DNA of 10,092 nucleotides from Dehalococcoidia bacterium (GCA_022865685.1 JALHUB010000129.1:1-10092); one strand, 5' to 3'; shown: positions 1 to 7,740, counted from the first letter of the stretch. Numbers and translations are program-made. The notes: generated by a model not told the origin, from the letters alone.

Positions 1-2517
1 CACGTCGAGTGCCTGGCGCTCCCCTTCGACGGCGGCGAGGGCGCTGCTGGCGCGCGTGAGGGCGTCGGTGAGCTCGGGGAGGCGCGCCGTGACGGCGGCG
101 ATGACCTGTGTGTGGCGCTCGGCCACCTCGATAGCCGCCGCCGCTTCGCCTGTCAGGGAGTCGCGCTCTCGCTCCAGGCTCTCGCGCTCGCCGACGACCT
201 GCTTTGCCGTCTGGGCGGTGCGCGCCTCCTGGTGCCGGAGCTCCCGCATCTGGCCGGCCAGGAGCGCCGAGTGCGCGCGGTGCTCGACCAGCGATTGTTC
301 GAGCGCGGCGCGCTCCTGCCAGAGGCGCTGCTGTTTCTCGGCGTGGGCACCGAGGGCGGCGTCGGAGTCGCGCAGCGTGCGTCGATAGCCGTCGGTCTCC
401 GAGCGTAGTTCCCTGACGGCCTCCTCCATCTCCGACATCTCTGCCGGCAGGCCGCGCAGCTCGCTCTCGCGGGCGATGAGCGCGCCCATGGTGCGGGAGC
501 TGCCGCTGGTAATCGAGCCGGTGGGACGCAGCAGCTCGCCGTCAAGTGTGGCGACGTTGCCCATGCCGCGCTTCAGGACTCGCTGGGCGATGATCAGATT
601 CTCAACGACGATTGTGCGGCCGAGGAGGGTATCGATCAGCGGGCGGAAGCGGGCGTCGCAGCTCACGAGCTCGGAGGCAACGCCGATAGTGCCCTTCTCC
701 TGCATCAGGACGAGCGGCCGCGAAGTCGTGAGGTTGTCGGCGGAGTAGACGGTGACGCGGCCCTTCGGATGCTCCATGAGGAGCTGGACCGCCGCCAGGA
801 CGTCGGCGTGACCGGCGAGGACGATTGACTGCAGGCTGTCGGCGAGAGTCGCTTCGATGGCCTTCTCCAACCCCGGCGGCACGCGGATGAGGCCGGCGAG
901 GACGCCGATGTAGCCCTGAAGGCTTCCCGGCTCCGGGTCGTCGTCATCGCCGCGGGGCGCCTGTCCGGCAGCGATGAGAAGCATACGGGTCGCCTCGTCG
1001 AAGCCCTCGTGCTCAGCGTGGACGCGGCCCAGGATGTCGACGCGCGCCTTCGCCCGCTGGAGGTCGGCCTGGACCTCGGGGACGCGTTCCTCCGCTCGGG
1101 CCAGCGCGCGCCTGGTTTCGGCGATTGTGGCGTTGACCGCGCTCTGGCTTTCGGCGACCTCCGACAGGTCTCTTTCGATGCGCGCCTTTTCGTCGTGGTG
1201 GGCCTTGTAGTCGCGACCGAGGGCCGCGAGACGGCGCAGGTTGTCCTTGTGGCGGCTGCGCAGCTCGTCGATCTCCTCTCGAAGGCTCTCTTCCGTCTTG
1301 AGGGTGCGAGCCAGCCGTGCCTCGACTTCTGCGACGACGTTGCGGGCGCGTATGGCCTGCTCCTCGGCCTCGACGGCGCGACGGCGCAGGTCGGCGCGTT
1401 CTCTCTCCGCCTGCTCCAGCTCCTGGCGGCACGCCGCGGCCTCGGCGAGCCGCTTCTCGACCTCCTGGTCGAGCGCCGTCTTGCGTTCGGCGACGCTGGT
1501 CTCTTCCTGCTGCCGTCGTTCTCTTTCGGCGGTCAGTGCTTCGATGTCGGAGCGCAGCTCCTGAAGTCGCTCGCCGAGCATGCGCTGTCGCTCTTCGTCG
1601 AGGGCGCACTGGTGCTCGAGGCGTCGCACCTGGTCGGCAAGGTCGCGCTCAGCGGTGCCGCGCTGCGCGATCTCGCGCCGTCGCTCTTCGACGGCCCTTC
1701 GCAGGGATTCGGCGCCGTCGTTGCAGGCGCTGATCTGCGATTCGGCCTGGCGGAACTCCTCCTGTCGCTGGTCGCAGCCGGCAAGGGCGGCGGTGAGGGC
1801 GTCCTGCGCCTCGCGCCAGTGGTGGCCGTACCAGGCCTGCAACGCCTGTGCCAGCTCGCGGCTGAGTCGCGCGTGCATGCCGGCGCGCTCGGCTTGTCGC
1901 TCCAGGCGGGCGAGGTTGGGAGAGATCTCGGAGAGGAGGAGATCGACGCGTTCCAGGTTGTCGCGGGTGGCTACGAGGCGAGCGCGCGCCTCGTCGACCT
2001 TGACGCGGTAGCGGCGAACGTCCGCCGCCTCTTCGATGAGGGCGCGGCGCTCGTCGGGGCGCAGGCTGAGGACCTCTTCGACGAGGCCCTGGCCGATGAA
2101 GGCGTAGCCACCTTCGCCGAGCTCGGAGTGGAGGAAGAGGTCGTTGACGTCGCGCAGGCGGACGCGGTTGCGGTTGATGAGGTACTCGCTCTGTCCGTCG
2201 CGATAGGCGCGCCGTCCGACGACGACCTCCTGGAAGTCGATAGGGAGCCAGCCGTCGCTGTTGTCGAGGACAAGGTTGACCTCGGCCATGCCGACTGGCG
2301 ACTTCTGGCTGCTGCCGGAGAAGATGACGTCTTCCAGGCGGCGCGCCCTCAGGGTCCGGGCGCTCTGCTCGCCGAGGACCCAGCGGATGGCGTCGGCGAC
2401 GTTGCTTTTGCCGACGCCGTTTGGTCCGACTACGCCGGTGATGCCGGGGCCGAACTGGAAGACAGTCGGTGCTGCGAAGCTCTTGAACCCCCGCAACTCC
2501 AGCCGTTTAAGGTACAT
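1..2517 (-). CDS. smc: Chromosome segregation ATPase SMC (partial, C-terminal part beyond left edge)
   Basis: SMC dimers, with ScpA and ScpB, organise and help segregate the chromosome. The frame is open from the ATG at 2517 to base 1, giving 839 codons of a protein that is usually about 1,180 residues. Seen in the sequence: the N-terminal head begins MYLKRLELRGFKSF and has Walker A GPNGVGKSN at residues 31-39. The Q-loop stretch GYAFIGQG follows, then ERRALIEEAADV. A long charged coiled coil runs from about 170 to 520. The hinge spans about 530-672, starting GYIGVLAGLI and closing with TLDGELLRPTGSIT. The returning coil then runs off the window, so the signature motif and Walker B are not visible. 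An in-frame stop at 2527-2529 makes the ATG at 2517 the only good start. The start lies 20 bases after the rnc stop with no strong ribosome binding site, which suggests co-transcription and possibly translational coupling. The family assignment is secure. Confidence 0.97.
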   Translation of the reverse strand, partial: MYLKRLELRGFKSFAAPTVFQFGPGITGVVGPNGVGKSNVADAIRWVLGEQSARTLRARRLEDVIFSGSSQKSPVGMAEVNLVLDNSDGWLPIDFQEVVVGRRAYRDGQSEYLINRNRVRLRDVNDLFLHSELGEGGYAFIGQGLVEEVLSLRPDERRALIEEAADVRRYRVKVDEARARLVATRDNLERVDLLLSEISPNLARLERQAERAGMHARLSRELAQALQAWYGHHWREAQDALTAALAGCDQRQEEFRQAESQISACNDGAESLRRAVEERRREIAQRGTAERDLADQVRRLEHQCALDEERQRMLGERLQELRSDIEALTAERERRQQEETSVAERKTALDQEVEKRLAEAAACRQELEQAERERADLRRRAVEAEEQAIRARNVVAEVEARLARTLKTEESLREEIDELRSRHKDNLRRLAALGRDYKAHHDEKARIERDLSEVAESQSAVNATIAETRRALARAEERVPEVQADLQRAKARVDILGRVHAEHEGFDEATRMLLIAAGQAPRGDDDDPEPGSLQGYIGVLAGLIRVPPGLEKAIEATLADSLQSIVLAGHADVLAAVQLLMEHPKGRVTVYSADNLTTSRPLVLMQEKGTIGVASELVSCDARFRPLIDTLLGRTIVVENLIIAQRVLKRGMGNVATLDGELLRPTGSITSGSSRTMGALIARESELRGLPAEMSEMEEAVRELRSETDGYRRTLRDSDAALGAHAEKQQRLWQERAALEQSLVEHRAHSALLAGQMRELRHQEARTAQTAKQVVGERESLERERDSLTGEAAAAIEVAERHTQVIAAVTARLPELTDALTRASSALAAVEGERQALDV

Positions 2518-2537
2518 ACGCAGATCTCAGGGGAATC

Positions 2538-3269
2538 TCAGTTATCCGTGCCGGTCTTCGTCTCGCTGTCGGAGCCGTCCTTGTCCGCGATCTTGTCCAG
2601 GGCGTCGCGGGCCGCTTCTTTCTCCGCCTGTTGCTTGCTCTTTCCCTGTCCAACGCCGAGCGGCTTCCTGCCGCCCCATACCTGAACTGTGAAGACCTTC
2701 GAATGATCGGGACCTTCGTCGTGCAGGACTTTGTAGACAGGCGCCTTCTGGAAGCGCGCCTGAAGCAGCTCCTGCAACTGCGACTTCGGGTTGGCGAGGG
2801 TCCGTCCCTTTGGCAGCTCGTGGAACTCCGGGGCGAGGGAGTTGATGACGAAGCGCCTCGCCTTTTGCATTCCGCCATCGACGAAGACGGCGCCGACGAC
2901 CGCTTCGTAGGCCGCGGACAGATTCGAGGGGCGATTTTTGCCGCCGGCCGCCTCTTCGCCTCGCCCCAGAAACAGGTAGTCGCCGAGGGAGAGGCTTTTG
3001 GCGACGCGGGCCAGGGTATCGCGGCGCACGAGGGCCACGCGCATTTCCGTCAGCAGGCCCTCGGGGTGCTGCGGGTAGTCTTCGTAGAGCTTGCCGGCGA
3101 CGACGAGGCCGAGCACGGCGTCCCCGAGGAACTCCAGTCTCTCGTTGGATTCGAGGCCGGAGTCGGGCATTTCGTTGAGGTAGGAGCGGTGGACGAGGGC
3201 CTGCTGCAGGAGGGAGGGCTTGCCAAACCTCATGCCCAGTTTCTTCTGCAACTGCTTCCAGTCCGCCAT
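2538..3269 (-). CDS. rnc: Ribonuclease III
   Basis: This endonuclease cuts double-stranded RNA in rRNA precursors and structured mRNAs. From the ATG at 3269 the protein has 243 residues, a normal length. An upstream ATG at 3296 would add nine residues (MRGGSTEGV). I prefer 3269 because MADWKQLQKKLGMRF looks like a family N-terminus and GGAAGG lies at 3274-3279, although its 4-base spacing is short. The nuclease domain carries the signature NERLEFLGDAVL, which keeps both glutamates and the aspartate of the first metal-binding cluster. The second cluster reads NLSAAYEAVVGAVF, so the glutamate matching E. coli Glu117 is present but the position matching Asp114 is alanine. A double-stranded RNA binding domain follows, from NPKSQLQELLQ to AARDALDKIA, with the usual basic GKSKQQAEKEAA helix. 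The tail is acidic. It is the first gene of the rnc-smc unit, a common bacterial pairing that often continues to ftsY. Confidence 0.96.
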   Translation of the reverse strand: MADWKQLQKKLGMRFGKPSLLQQALVHRSYLNEMPDSGLESNERLEFLGDAVLGLVVAGKLYEDYPQHPEGLLTEMRVALVRRDTLARVAKSLSLGDYLFLGRGEEAAGGKNRPSNLSAAYEAVVGAVFVDGGMQKARRFVINSLAPEFHELPKGRTLANPKSQLQELLQARFQKAPVYKVLHDEGPDHSKVFTVQVWGGRKPLGVGQGKSKQQAEKEAARDALDKIADKDGSDSETKTGTDN

Positions 3270-3296
3270 CACGCCTTCCGTCGAACCGCCCCTCAT

Positions 3297-3331
3297 AACG
3301 ATAGACCGCCATAGCGGCGGTCGTTTTCGTT
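3297..3331 (-). repeat. Two-part inverted repeat in the rnc leader
   Basis: A 7-base stem (GACCGCC at 3304-3310 with GGCGGTC at 3316-3322, 5-base loop) sits inside a 5-base outer stem (AACGA at 3297-3301 with TCGTT at 3327-3331). A small asymmetric internal loop separates the two stems. Every pair is Watson-Crick. On the minus strand this lies in the rnc 5' leader, 27 bases before the preferred start and directly beside the alternative ATG at 3296. In E. coli RNase III cleaves a stem in its own leader to limit its expression. A similar role here is inference. An operator site is an alternative. Confidence 0.5.
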
Positions 3332-3414
3332 GCCTACCGCTTTGCGACGCACGGTGTTGCGACTACTCCCCGGCAGCGACGCGGCGTTTCATCATGCGGT
3401 TTGGCTTCAGGGGC

Positions 3415-3443
3415 ATGATAGGGTTCCGTGGGTAGGTTGTCAA
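3415..3443 (-). promoter_or_regulatory. Sigma-70-type promoter for rnc-smc
   Basis: Read on the minus strand, a perfect -35 TTGACA (3443 down to 3438) is followed by exactly 17 bases and a -10 TATCAT (3420 down to 3415), a five-of-six match. Transcription would begin near 3408, giving a leader of about 140 bases before rnc. The placement upstream of rnc and the ideal spacing support it. No expression data are available to me. Confidence 0.7.
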
Positions 3444-3450
3444 GTTCGCG

Positions 3451-3459
3451 TGCTATAAT
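3451..3459 (+). promoter_or_regulatory. Extended -10 promoter for the tRNA nucleotidyltransferase gene
   Basis: TGC followed by a consensus TATAAT (3454-3459) forms an extended -10 element. No good -35 lies 15-18 bases upstream. A TTGTCA at 3437-3442 is only 11 bases away, too close to serve. The start of transcription would fall near 3466, giving a leader of about 36 bases. The -35 box of the opposing rnc promoter (3438-3443) lies just upstream, so the two promoters overlap. Confidence 0.6.
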
Positions 3460-3485
3460 TGGGCGCCTCGAAAAGGGCCTCAGGC

Positions 3486-3491
3486 AGAAGG
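3486..3491 (+). promoter_or_regulatory. Ribosome binding site supporting the GTG start at 3502
   Basis: AGAAGG lies 10 bases before a GTG codon. It supports that GTG as the start, giving the N-terminus MDNELLSILNRR. Confidence 0.5.
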
Positions 3492-3501
3492 TCTCGGAAT
3501 C

Positions 3502-4758
3502 GTGGACAATGAACTGCTGTCGATTCTCAACCGCCGGCTGACGGAAGCCGACCGCAGCGTCGCCGAGGCGCTGGTGGGGCTTGCCGTCCGCCGCGGCGAG
3601 CAGGTCTATCTCGTCGGTGGGAGCGTCCGCGACTTGCTGCTCGGCCGCGCGCACGTCGACCTTGACATCGCCGTCGAAGGGGACGCCATCGCGCTGGCGG
3701 GTGAGCTGGCCGAGGTTCGGCAAGGGCGCGTCATCGCGCATCAGGCCTTCGGCACCGCCTCCGTCGAGCTCGCGTCGGCGCGGGTCGACCTGGCGCAAGC
3801 GCGGGCAGAGACGTACTCGCGGCCCGGTGCGCTGCCGGCCGTGCGCGCCGCCTCGATCGACGAGGACCTGCACCGTCGTGACTTCACGGTCAACGCTATG
3901 GCGCTCCGCCTCACGCCGCCGTCCGCCGGGCAGCTTCTCGACCCGCACGGCGGCAAGGGCGACCTGGAGAGGCGGTTCATTCGCGTTCTGCACGACGCCA
4001 GCTTCCGCGACGATGCGACCCGCATGCTGCGCGCTGTCCGCTACGAAGTGCGGCTGGGGTTTCGACTCGAGGACGAGACGGATCGACTGCTGTGTCGCGA
4101 CCTGTCGTATCTGGAAACCATCAGCGGTGCCCGTCTACGGGCCGAGATCGTCGCCATGTTCTTCGAGGAGCGCACGTCGGAGACGCTTGCACGCTGCGAG
4201 GAGCTCAACATCCTGGGGGCGCTTCACCGCTGCCTGCGATTCGACAAGACCGCCGAATCGGCGCTCGCGCGGGCGCAGGAGGAGCGGCCGGCGCCCTGGG
4301 ACGAGGTCTGTCTCTGCCTCCTCTGCTGGCATTGCGACGAGCGGGATATCGAATCGGTCGTGCGGCGACTGGCGCTGCCCAGGAGGTACGAGCGTGCCCT
4401 CCTGGACAGCGTCCGCCTACGGGAGAGGCTGCCGGAACTGCGCCAGTCGGACGCGCCGCCGAGCCGGATAGCGGACCTGCTCGACGCGCTAACGCCAGCG
4501 GCGGCATGGGCACTCGCCCTTCGCGCAGATGATGCGCTTGCCGCGGAGAGAGCAAGGCGCTTTTTGTCGGAGTGGCGTTATGTAAAGTCATCCATCGGCG
4601 CCAGCGCCCTTCGCCGGCTCGGCGTGCCTGCGGGCCCGGAGCTCGGCATCCTTTTGCGACGACTGCGCGCCGCCCGCCTCGACGGGTTGACTCATAACCG
4701 TGAAGACGAGTTGTCATTGCTCGCCCAGAAGCAGGAATGGGCACAGCGGGAGGATTGA
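3502..4758 (+). CDS. tRNA nucleotidyltransferase / poly(A) polymerase family protein
   Basis: Class II nucleotidyltransferases of this family add CCA, CC or A to tRNA 3' ends, or add poly(A) tails. The 418-residue protein shows motif A as YLVGGSVRDLLLGR (GG-VRD at 39-44), with the metal-binding pair in VDLDIAVEG (D53 and D55). It then has LHRRDFTVNAMAL (about 123-135), DPHGGKGDLERRFIRVL (about 147-163) and the base-recognition segment DDATRMLRAVRYEVRLGF (170-187), where the usual EDxxR reads DDxxR. The C-terminal half is helical and arginine-rich, with no CBS or HD motif that I can see. Sequence alone does not say whether it is a full CCA-adding enzyme, one of a CC/A-adding pair or a poly(A) polymerase, so I leave the symbol blank. 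The gene is transcribed divergently from rnc and convergently with dinG. It starts with GTG. Confidence 0.92.
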   Translation: MDNELLSILNRRLTEADRSVAEALVGLAVRRGEQVYLVGGSVRDLLLGRAHVDLDIAVEGDAIALAGELAEVRQGRVIAHQAFGTASVELASARVDLAQARAETYSRPGALPAVRAASIDEDLHRRDFTVNAMALRLTPPSAGQLLDPHGGKGDLERRFIRVLHDASFRDDATRMLRAVRYEVRLGFRLEDETDRLLCRDLSYLETISGARLRAEIVAMFFEERTSETLARCEELNILGALHRCLRFDKTAESALARAQEERPAPWDEVCLCLLCWHCDERDIESVVRRLALPRRYERALLDSVRLRERLPELRQSDAPPSRIADLLDALTPAAAWALALRADDALAAERARRFLSEWRYVKSSIGASALRRLGVPAGPELGILLRRLRAARLDGLTHNREDELSLLAQKQEWAQRED

Positions 4759-4799
4759 AGTCCTTCCCTACATCTCTTCCTCCACCAAGCGCGGCTACG

Positions 4800-4827
4800 C
4801 CAAGGTTGGAAAGACTCGGCTAAGATG
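4800..4827 (+). repeat. Degenerate intergenic hairpin, copy 1
   Basis: CCAAGGTT (4800-4807), loop GGAA (4808-4811) and AGACTCGG (4812-4819) form an imperfect stem with five Watson-Crick pairs, one G-T pair and two mismatches. From 4808 to 4825 it matches the minus strand of the hairpin at 7744-7761 in 16 of 18 positions. It lies 41 bases after the stop of the plus-strand gene, in the 89-base convergent gap. It has no run of T typical of an intrinsic terminator. It may be a 3'-end element or a small dispersed repeat. Confidence 0.4.
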
Positions 4828-4847
4828 TTTGGTAGCGCTCTGCCCGG

Positions 4848-7670
4848 TCAGATGATGCGCCGTCCTTCGAGCCAGGCGGCGGTCGCCGCGGGCAGCTCGC
4901 GCAAGGGCACGTCTTTCACGGTGCAGGGCGGGACTGAGCGAAGGAAGGACGCGCCATAGGTCTTGCTCCTCAGCCGCCTGTCCATAACGACGACGACGCC
5001 CCTATCGGCCTTGCGGCGGATGAGCCTGCCGAATCCCTGCTTGAAGCGGATGACGGCCTGCGGCAGGGCGTATTCCTGGAAGGGGTCCTCGTAGAGCTCC
5101 GAACGCGCCACGAACACCGGGTCGCTGGGGACGGAGAACGGCAGGCGTGCTATCACGAGCAGCGAAAGCGCCTCTCCGGCGACGTCGACGCCTTCCCAGA
5201 AGCTGCTGGTGCCCAGGATGACGGTCCGTGTGTTCTCCCTCAACGCGTTCAGCAGCGACTTCGGCGGGCCGTCGATTCCCTGGCCGAGGACGAGTATCCC
5301 GTCGTGCTCCAGGTGCCGTCGTATGGCCGTGTGGGTGGCCCCGAGCGAGCCGTGAGAGGTGAACAGCACCAGCGCCCGGCCTTCACTGGCGCGGCAGAGG
5401 TCGACGACGGCGCGTTCGAACTCTTCCTGGTAGGCGACGTTGTTGGGCTCCGGCACGTCGGTCGGGATGAGCATGAGGGTGGAGCGGGCGTAGTCAAAGG
5501 GCGAGCCGAGCATCAGCTCTCGCGGCTCGTCGAGGCCCAGGGCACGGGAGATGTAGTCGAAGCGACCGGCGACGCTGAGGGTGGCGCCGGTCAGGACGGC
5601 GCTCTCCTTATCTGCGAATAGGCGCGCGCGCAGAGTATCGGCGACCTGCAGCGGCGCGGCGCACAGCATGACGCTGCTCGACGAGCGCCCGTAGGTGATC
5701 CAGGCAATGGTGTCGGCGTCGTCGCGCGCCAGAACGGAGGCGATGCCCTCGCGCAGGCGGCGCGCCTCCTGCAGGACGCCGGAAATCTCGGCGAGCAACT
5801 CCTCGCCGCCGCCGGAGTCCTCTTCCGCCGTCGCGCCCTCGCCGAGACGCGTCAGCAGGCCCGTCATTTTCCCCAGAGACACGTCCAGGTTCTCCCAGGC
5901 CACCTCGACGTTCGACCAATCGGGCTGGACACGCATGGCGCGGTTCAAGAGGAGTCGTGGGTCGTAGTCGCCCTGCTCAGCAGCGCGGTCGAAGAGGAAG
6001 GACGAGAGGAGGTCGAACAGGACGGGTAGCGAGCGGCGGGCGCTCTCGGCGGCGGCAGCGAGGTCGTCGGAGATGACGCCCAGGTCTGGCGCCCGCGCAC
6101 CGGACCCGACGGCGCGTTGCTGCTGTCGCAGGCTCTCGACGAGGCCGCCGGCGCGGCCCCTTGGCAGGCGATGGTGGACGCGGTCGAGGAGGGCGCCGAC
6201 GTCGCTGTCGGTCGCCTGGAAGCCGAACTGCTGCGTCGCCTCCTCTTCAAGGTTATGCGCTTCGTCGACGATGAGGTGGCGGTACTCGGGAAGGACGTGT
6301 CCGCCAACGGCGATGTCGGACAGGAGGAGGGCGTGGTTCACGACGACGATGTGGGAGGCTTCGGCGCGCCGTCTCGCCCGCTGGAGGAAGCAGGCGCCGT
6401 GGCGGGCGTAGTGGCAGGCGAAGGACAGGCAGGTCTCGCTGTCGGCGCTGAGCCCTTGCCAGACGGCGTCTTCCTGCGGCGACAGGCTCAGCTCCGCGCG
6501 GTCGCCGCTTTCGGTCTGACGCAGCCAGACGAGGATGCGCGCCAGTAGCCGCCCTTCCGCCGCGCTAAGCGACGACGACCGCCTGAGCGCGCCAAGACGC
6601 AGCATGCACAGGTAGTTGCGCCGGCCCTTGAGCTGGGAGAATCGCAGGCCGGCCGCGGCCGCCTTCGCGCTCGTGGAGGGCGTGCCCTGGAGGAGACGCT
6701 GGAGCAGCGGGATGTCCTTGCCCATGAGCTGCTCCTGGAGGTTGATTGTGTCGGTAGAGACGATGACGCGAGCCTCGTTCTCGAGTGCGTAGTGAGCGGC
6801 CGCGACAAGGTAGGCCAACGACTTGCCGGTGCCGGTCCCGGCTTCGACGATGAGCGGCTGGCCGGAGTTGAGCGCTTCGGCGACCTCGCGCGCCATTGCC
6901 AACTGCTCGCTCCGCGGCTCGAACTCGGGGAAGAGCTGAGGATTGGCCTCCGGGCTGCGCAGGACCGCCTCAAGGTCGTCGACCGCGACGGGCTGGGACG
7001 GGGCCCGGGCGACGAGCGGGGCGCCGATCTCCACCGGCAGGGGCATCGCTTCCGCCGATGGCGCGCCGGCGGAGAGAAGTGGCGCCTCCTGCAGCATCTC
7101 GTCGAACAGCCGCCGCAGGGGCCAGCCGATTTCGGTCGCAATGCGGTTCAGCTCCGCGAGCAGGCCTGCCGGAAGCTCTGCCAGACGGGCGCGCAAGTGG
7201 AGGAAGACCTGTCGCGCGGCCTGAGCGTCGGCGAGAGCGCGATGGCGAACGGGGAACTCGACGCCGAGATGGCGGGCGAGCGAGCGGAGGCTATACTCGG
7301 GCAGGCCCGGCAGGACAAGGGTAGCCAGGTCGTGCGTGTCGAGGGTCGGCCCGGGAGGCTCGATTCCCTGGCCAGCGAGGAAGCCCAGATCGAAGAACAC
7401 GTTCTGCCCGACGACCGGATGGTCCGCCAGAAAGGCCTCCAGGTCGGCGCCGATCTCGGCGAAGAGGGGCGCGTGTTGCAGGTCGTCGGGGCGGATGCCG
7501 GTAAGACGCTGGATGTAGTACGGGAGGGCGCCCAGCGGCTTGACCGGCGTGTGGAACGTGGCCGTTTCGCCGTCAGGAGTGAACTTGACGGCGCCGACCT
7601 CGATTATCTCGCAGGTGTCGGCGCTGAGGCCGGTGGTCTCGAGGTCCAGGGCGACGTAGGTGGTCGGCAT
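4848..7670 (-). CDS. dinG: DinG-type protein: DEDDh exonuclease fused to XPD-like superfamily 2 helicase
   Basis: A 940-residue protein with two domains. The N-terminal 3'-5' exonuclease domain has Exo I ALDLETTGL (D9 and E11), Exo II GQNVFFDLGF (D94) and Exo III HRALAD (H143 and D148), all catalytic residues present. After a linker, the helicase has Walker A EAGTGTGKSLAY near 277 and the DEAH box IVDEAHNLEEEA near 468. Motif VI is QGFGRLIRRKADRG near 880. Four cysteines (C355 in NYLC, then C414, C419 and C427) sit between Walker A and DEAH, where XPD and E. coli DinG bind a 4Fe-4S cluster. Family members unwind or trim DNA during repair and replication stress. Total length resembles the roughly 900-residue exonuclease-containing DinG of Firmicutes. 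It has its own putative promoter and converges on the tRNA nucleotidyltransferase family gene. Helicase activity and the cluster are inferred from motifs. Confidence 0.94.
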   Translation of the reverse strand: MPTTYVALDLETTGLSADTCEIIEVGAVKFTPDGETATFHTPVKPLGALPYYIQRLTGIRPDDLQHAPLFAEIGADLEAFLADHPVVGQNVFFDLGFLAGQGIEPPGPTLDTHDLATLVLPGLPEYSLRSLARHLGVEFPVRHRALADAQAARQVFLHLRARLAELPAGLLAELNRIATEIGWPLRRLFDEMLQEAPLLSAGAPSAEAMPLPVEIGAPLVARAPSQPVAVDDLEAVLRSPEANPQLFPEFEPRSEQLAMAREVAEALNSGQPLIVEAGTGTGKSLAYLVAAAHYALENEARVIVSTDTINLQEQLMGKDIPLLQRLLQGTPSTSAKAAAAGLRFSQLKGRRNYLCMLRLGALRRSSSLSAAEGRLLARILVWLRQTESGDRAELSLSPQEDAVWQGLSADSETCLSFACHYARHGACFLQRARRRAEASHIVVVNHALLLSDIAVGGHVLPEYRHLIVDEAHNLEEEATQQFGFQATDSDVGALLDRVHHRLPRGRAGGLVESLRQQQRAVGSGARAPDLGVISDDLAAAAESARRSLPVLFDLLSSFLFDRAAEQGDYDPRLLLNRAMRVQPDWSNVEVAWENLDVSLGKMTGLLTRLGEGATAEEDSGGGEELLAEISGVLQEARRLREGIASVLARDDADTIAWITYGRSSSSVMLCAAPLQVADTLRARLFADKESAVLTGATLSVAGRFDYISRALGLDEPRELMLGSPFDYARSTLMLIPTDVPEPNNVAYQEEFERAVVDLCRASEGRALVLFTSHGSLGATHTAIRRHLEHDGILVLGQGIDGPPKSLLNALRENTRTVILGTSSFWEGVDVAGEALSLLVIARLPFSVPSDPVFVARSELYEDPFQEYALPQAVIRFKQGFGRLIRRKADRGVVVVMDRRLRSKTYGASFLRSVPPCTVKDVPLRELPAATAAWLEGRRII

Positions 7671-7700
7671 GATCGTTCCCGGGGGATAAGGTTCGTCGCC

Positions 7701-7709
7701 ATTCTAGCA
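7701..7709 (-). promoter_or_regulatory. Extended -10 promoter for dinG
   Basis: On the minus strand TGC is followed by TAGAAT (7706 down to 7701), a five-of-six -10 match with an extended TGn. It has the same form as the element before the tRNA nucleotidyltransferase family gene. No -35 is visible at normal spacing. Transcription would begin near 7694, leaving a leader of about 24 bases. No clear Shine-Dalgarno sequence precedes the dinG ATG. Confidence 0.45.
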
Positions 7710-7740
7710 CGAGGCTGCGGAGCGCGCCCTAGCAGCGTCT

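Noticed and set aside
1009..2685. A 558-codon open frame on the plus strand
   Set aside because: It lies exactly antisense and in codon register with smc over most of its length, then crosses into rnc. SMC motifs on the other strand are unambiguous. The open antisense frame reflects the high-GC codon bias.
2631..3314. A 227-codon plus-strand open frame opposite rnc
   Set aside because: It is the antisense of a clear RNase III gene and has no motif or ribosome binding site of note.
3363..3395. A 10-residue leader reading frame (MMKRRVAAGE) in the rnc leader, minus strand
   Set aside because: It has no ribosome binding site and no attenuator-like codon run. Such a short frame is expected by chance.
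3334..3993. A 219-codon minus-strand open frame between rnc and the nucleotidyltransferase gene
   Set aside because: It is mostly antisense to the nucleotidyltransferase N-terminal domain and would run through both divergent promoters.
4759..4847. Intrinsic terminator between the convergent genes
   Set aside because: The only hairpin here is imperfect and has no T-run on either strand, so I list it as a repeat rather than a terminator.
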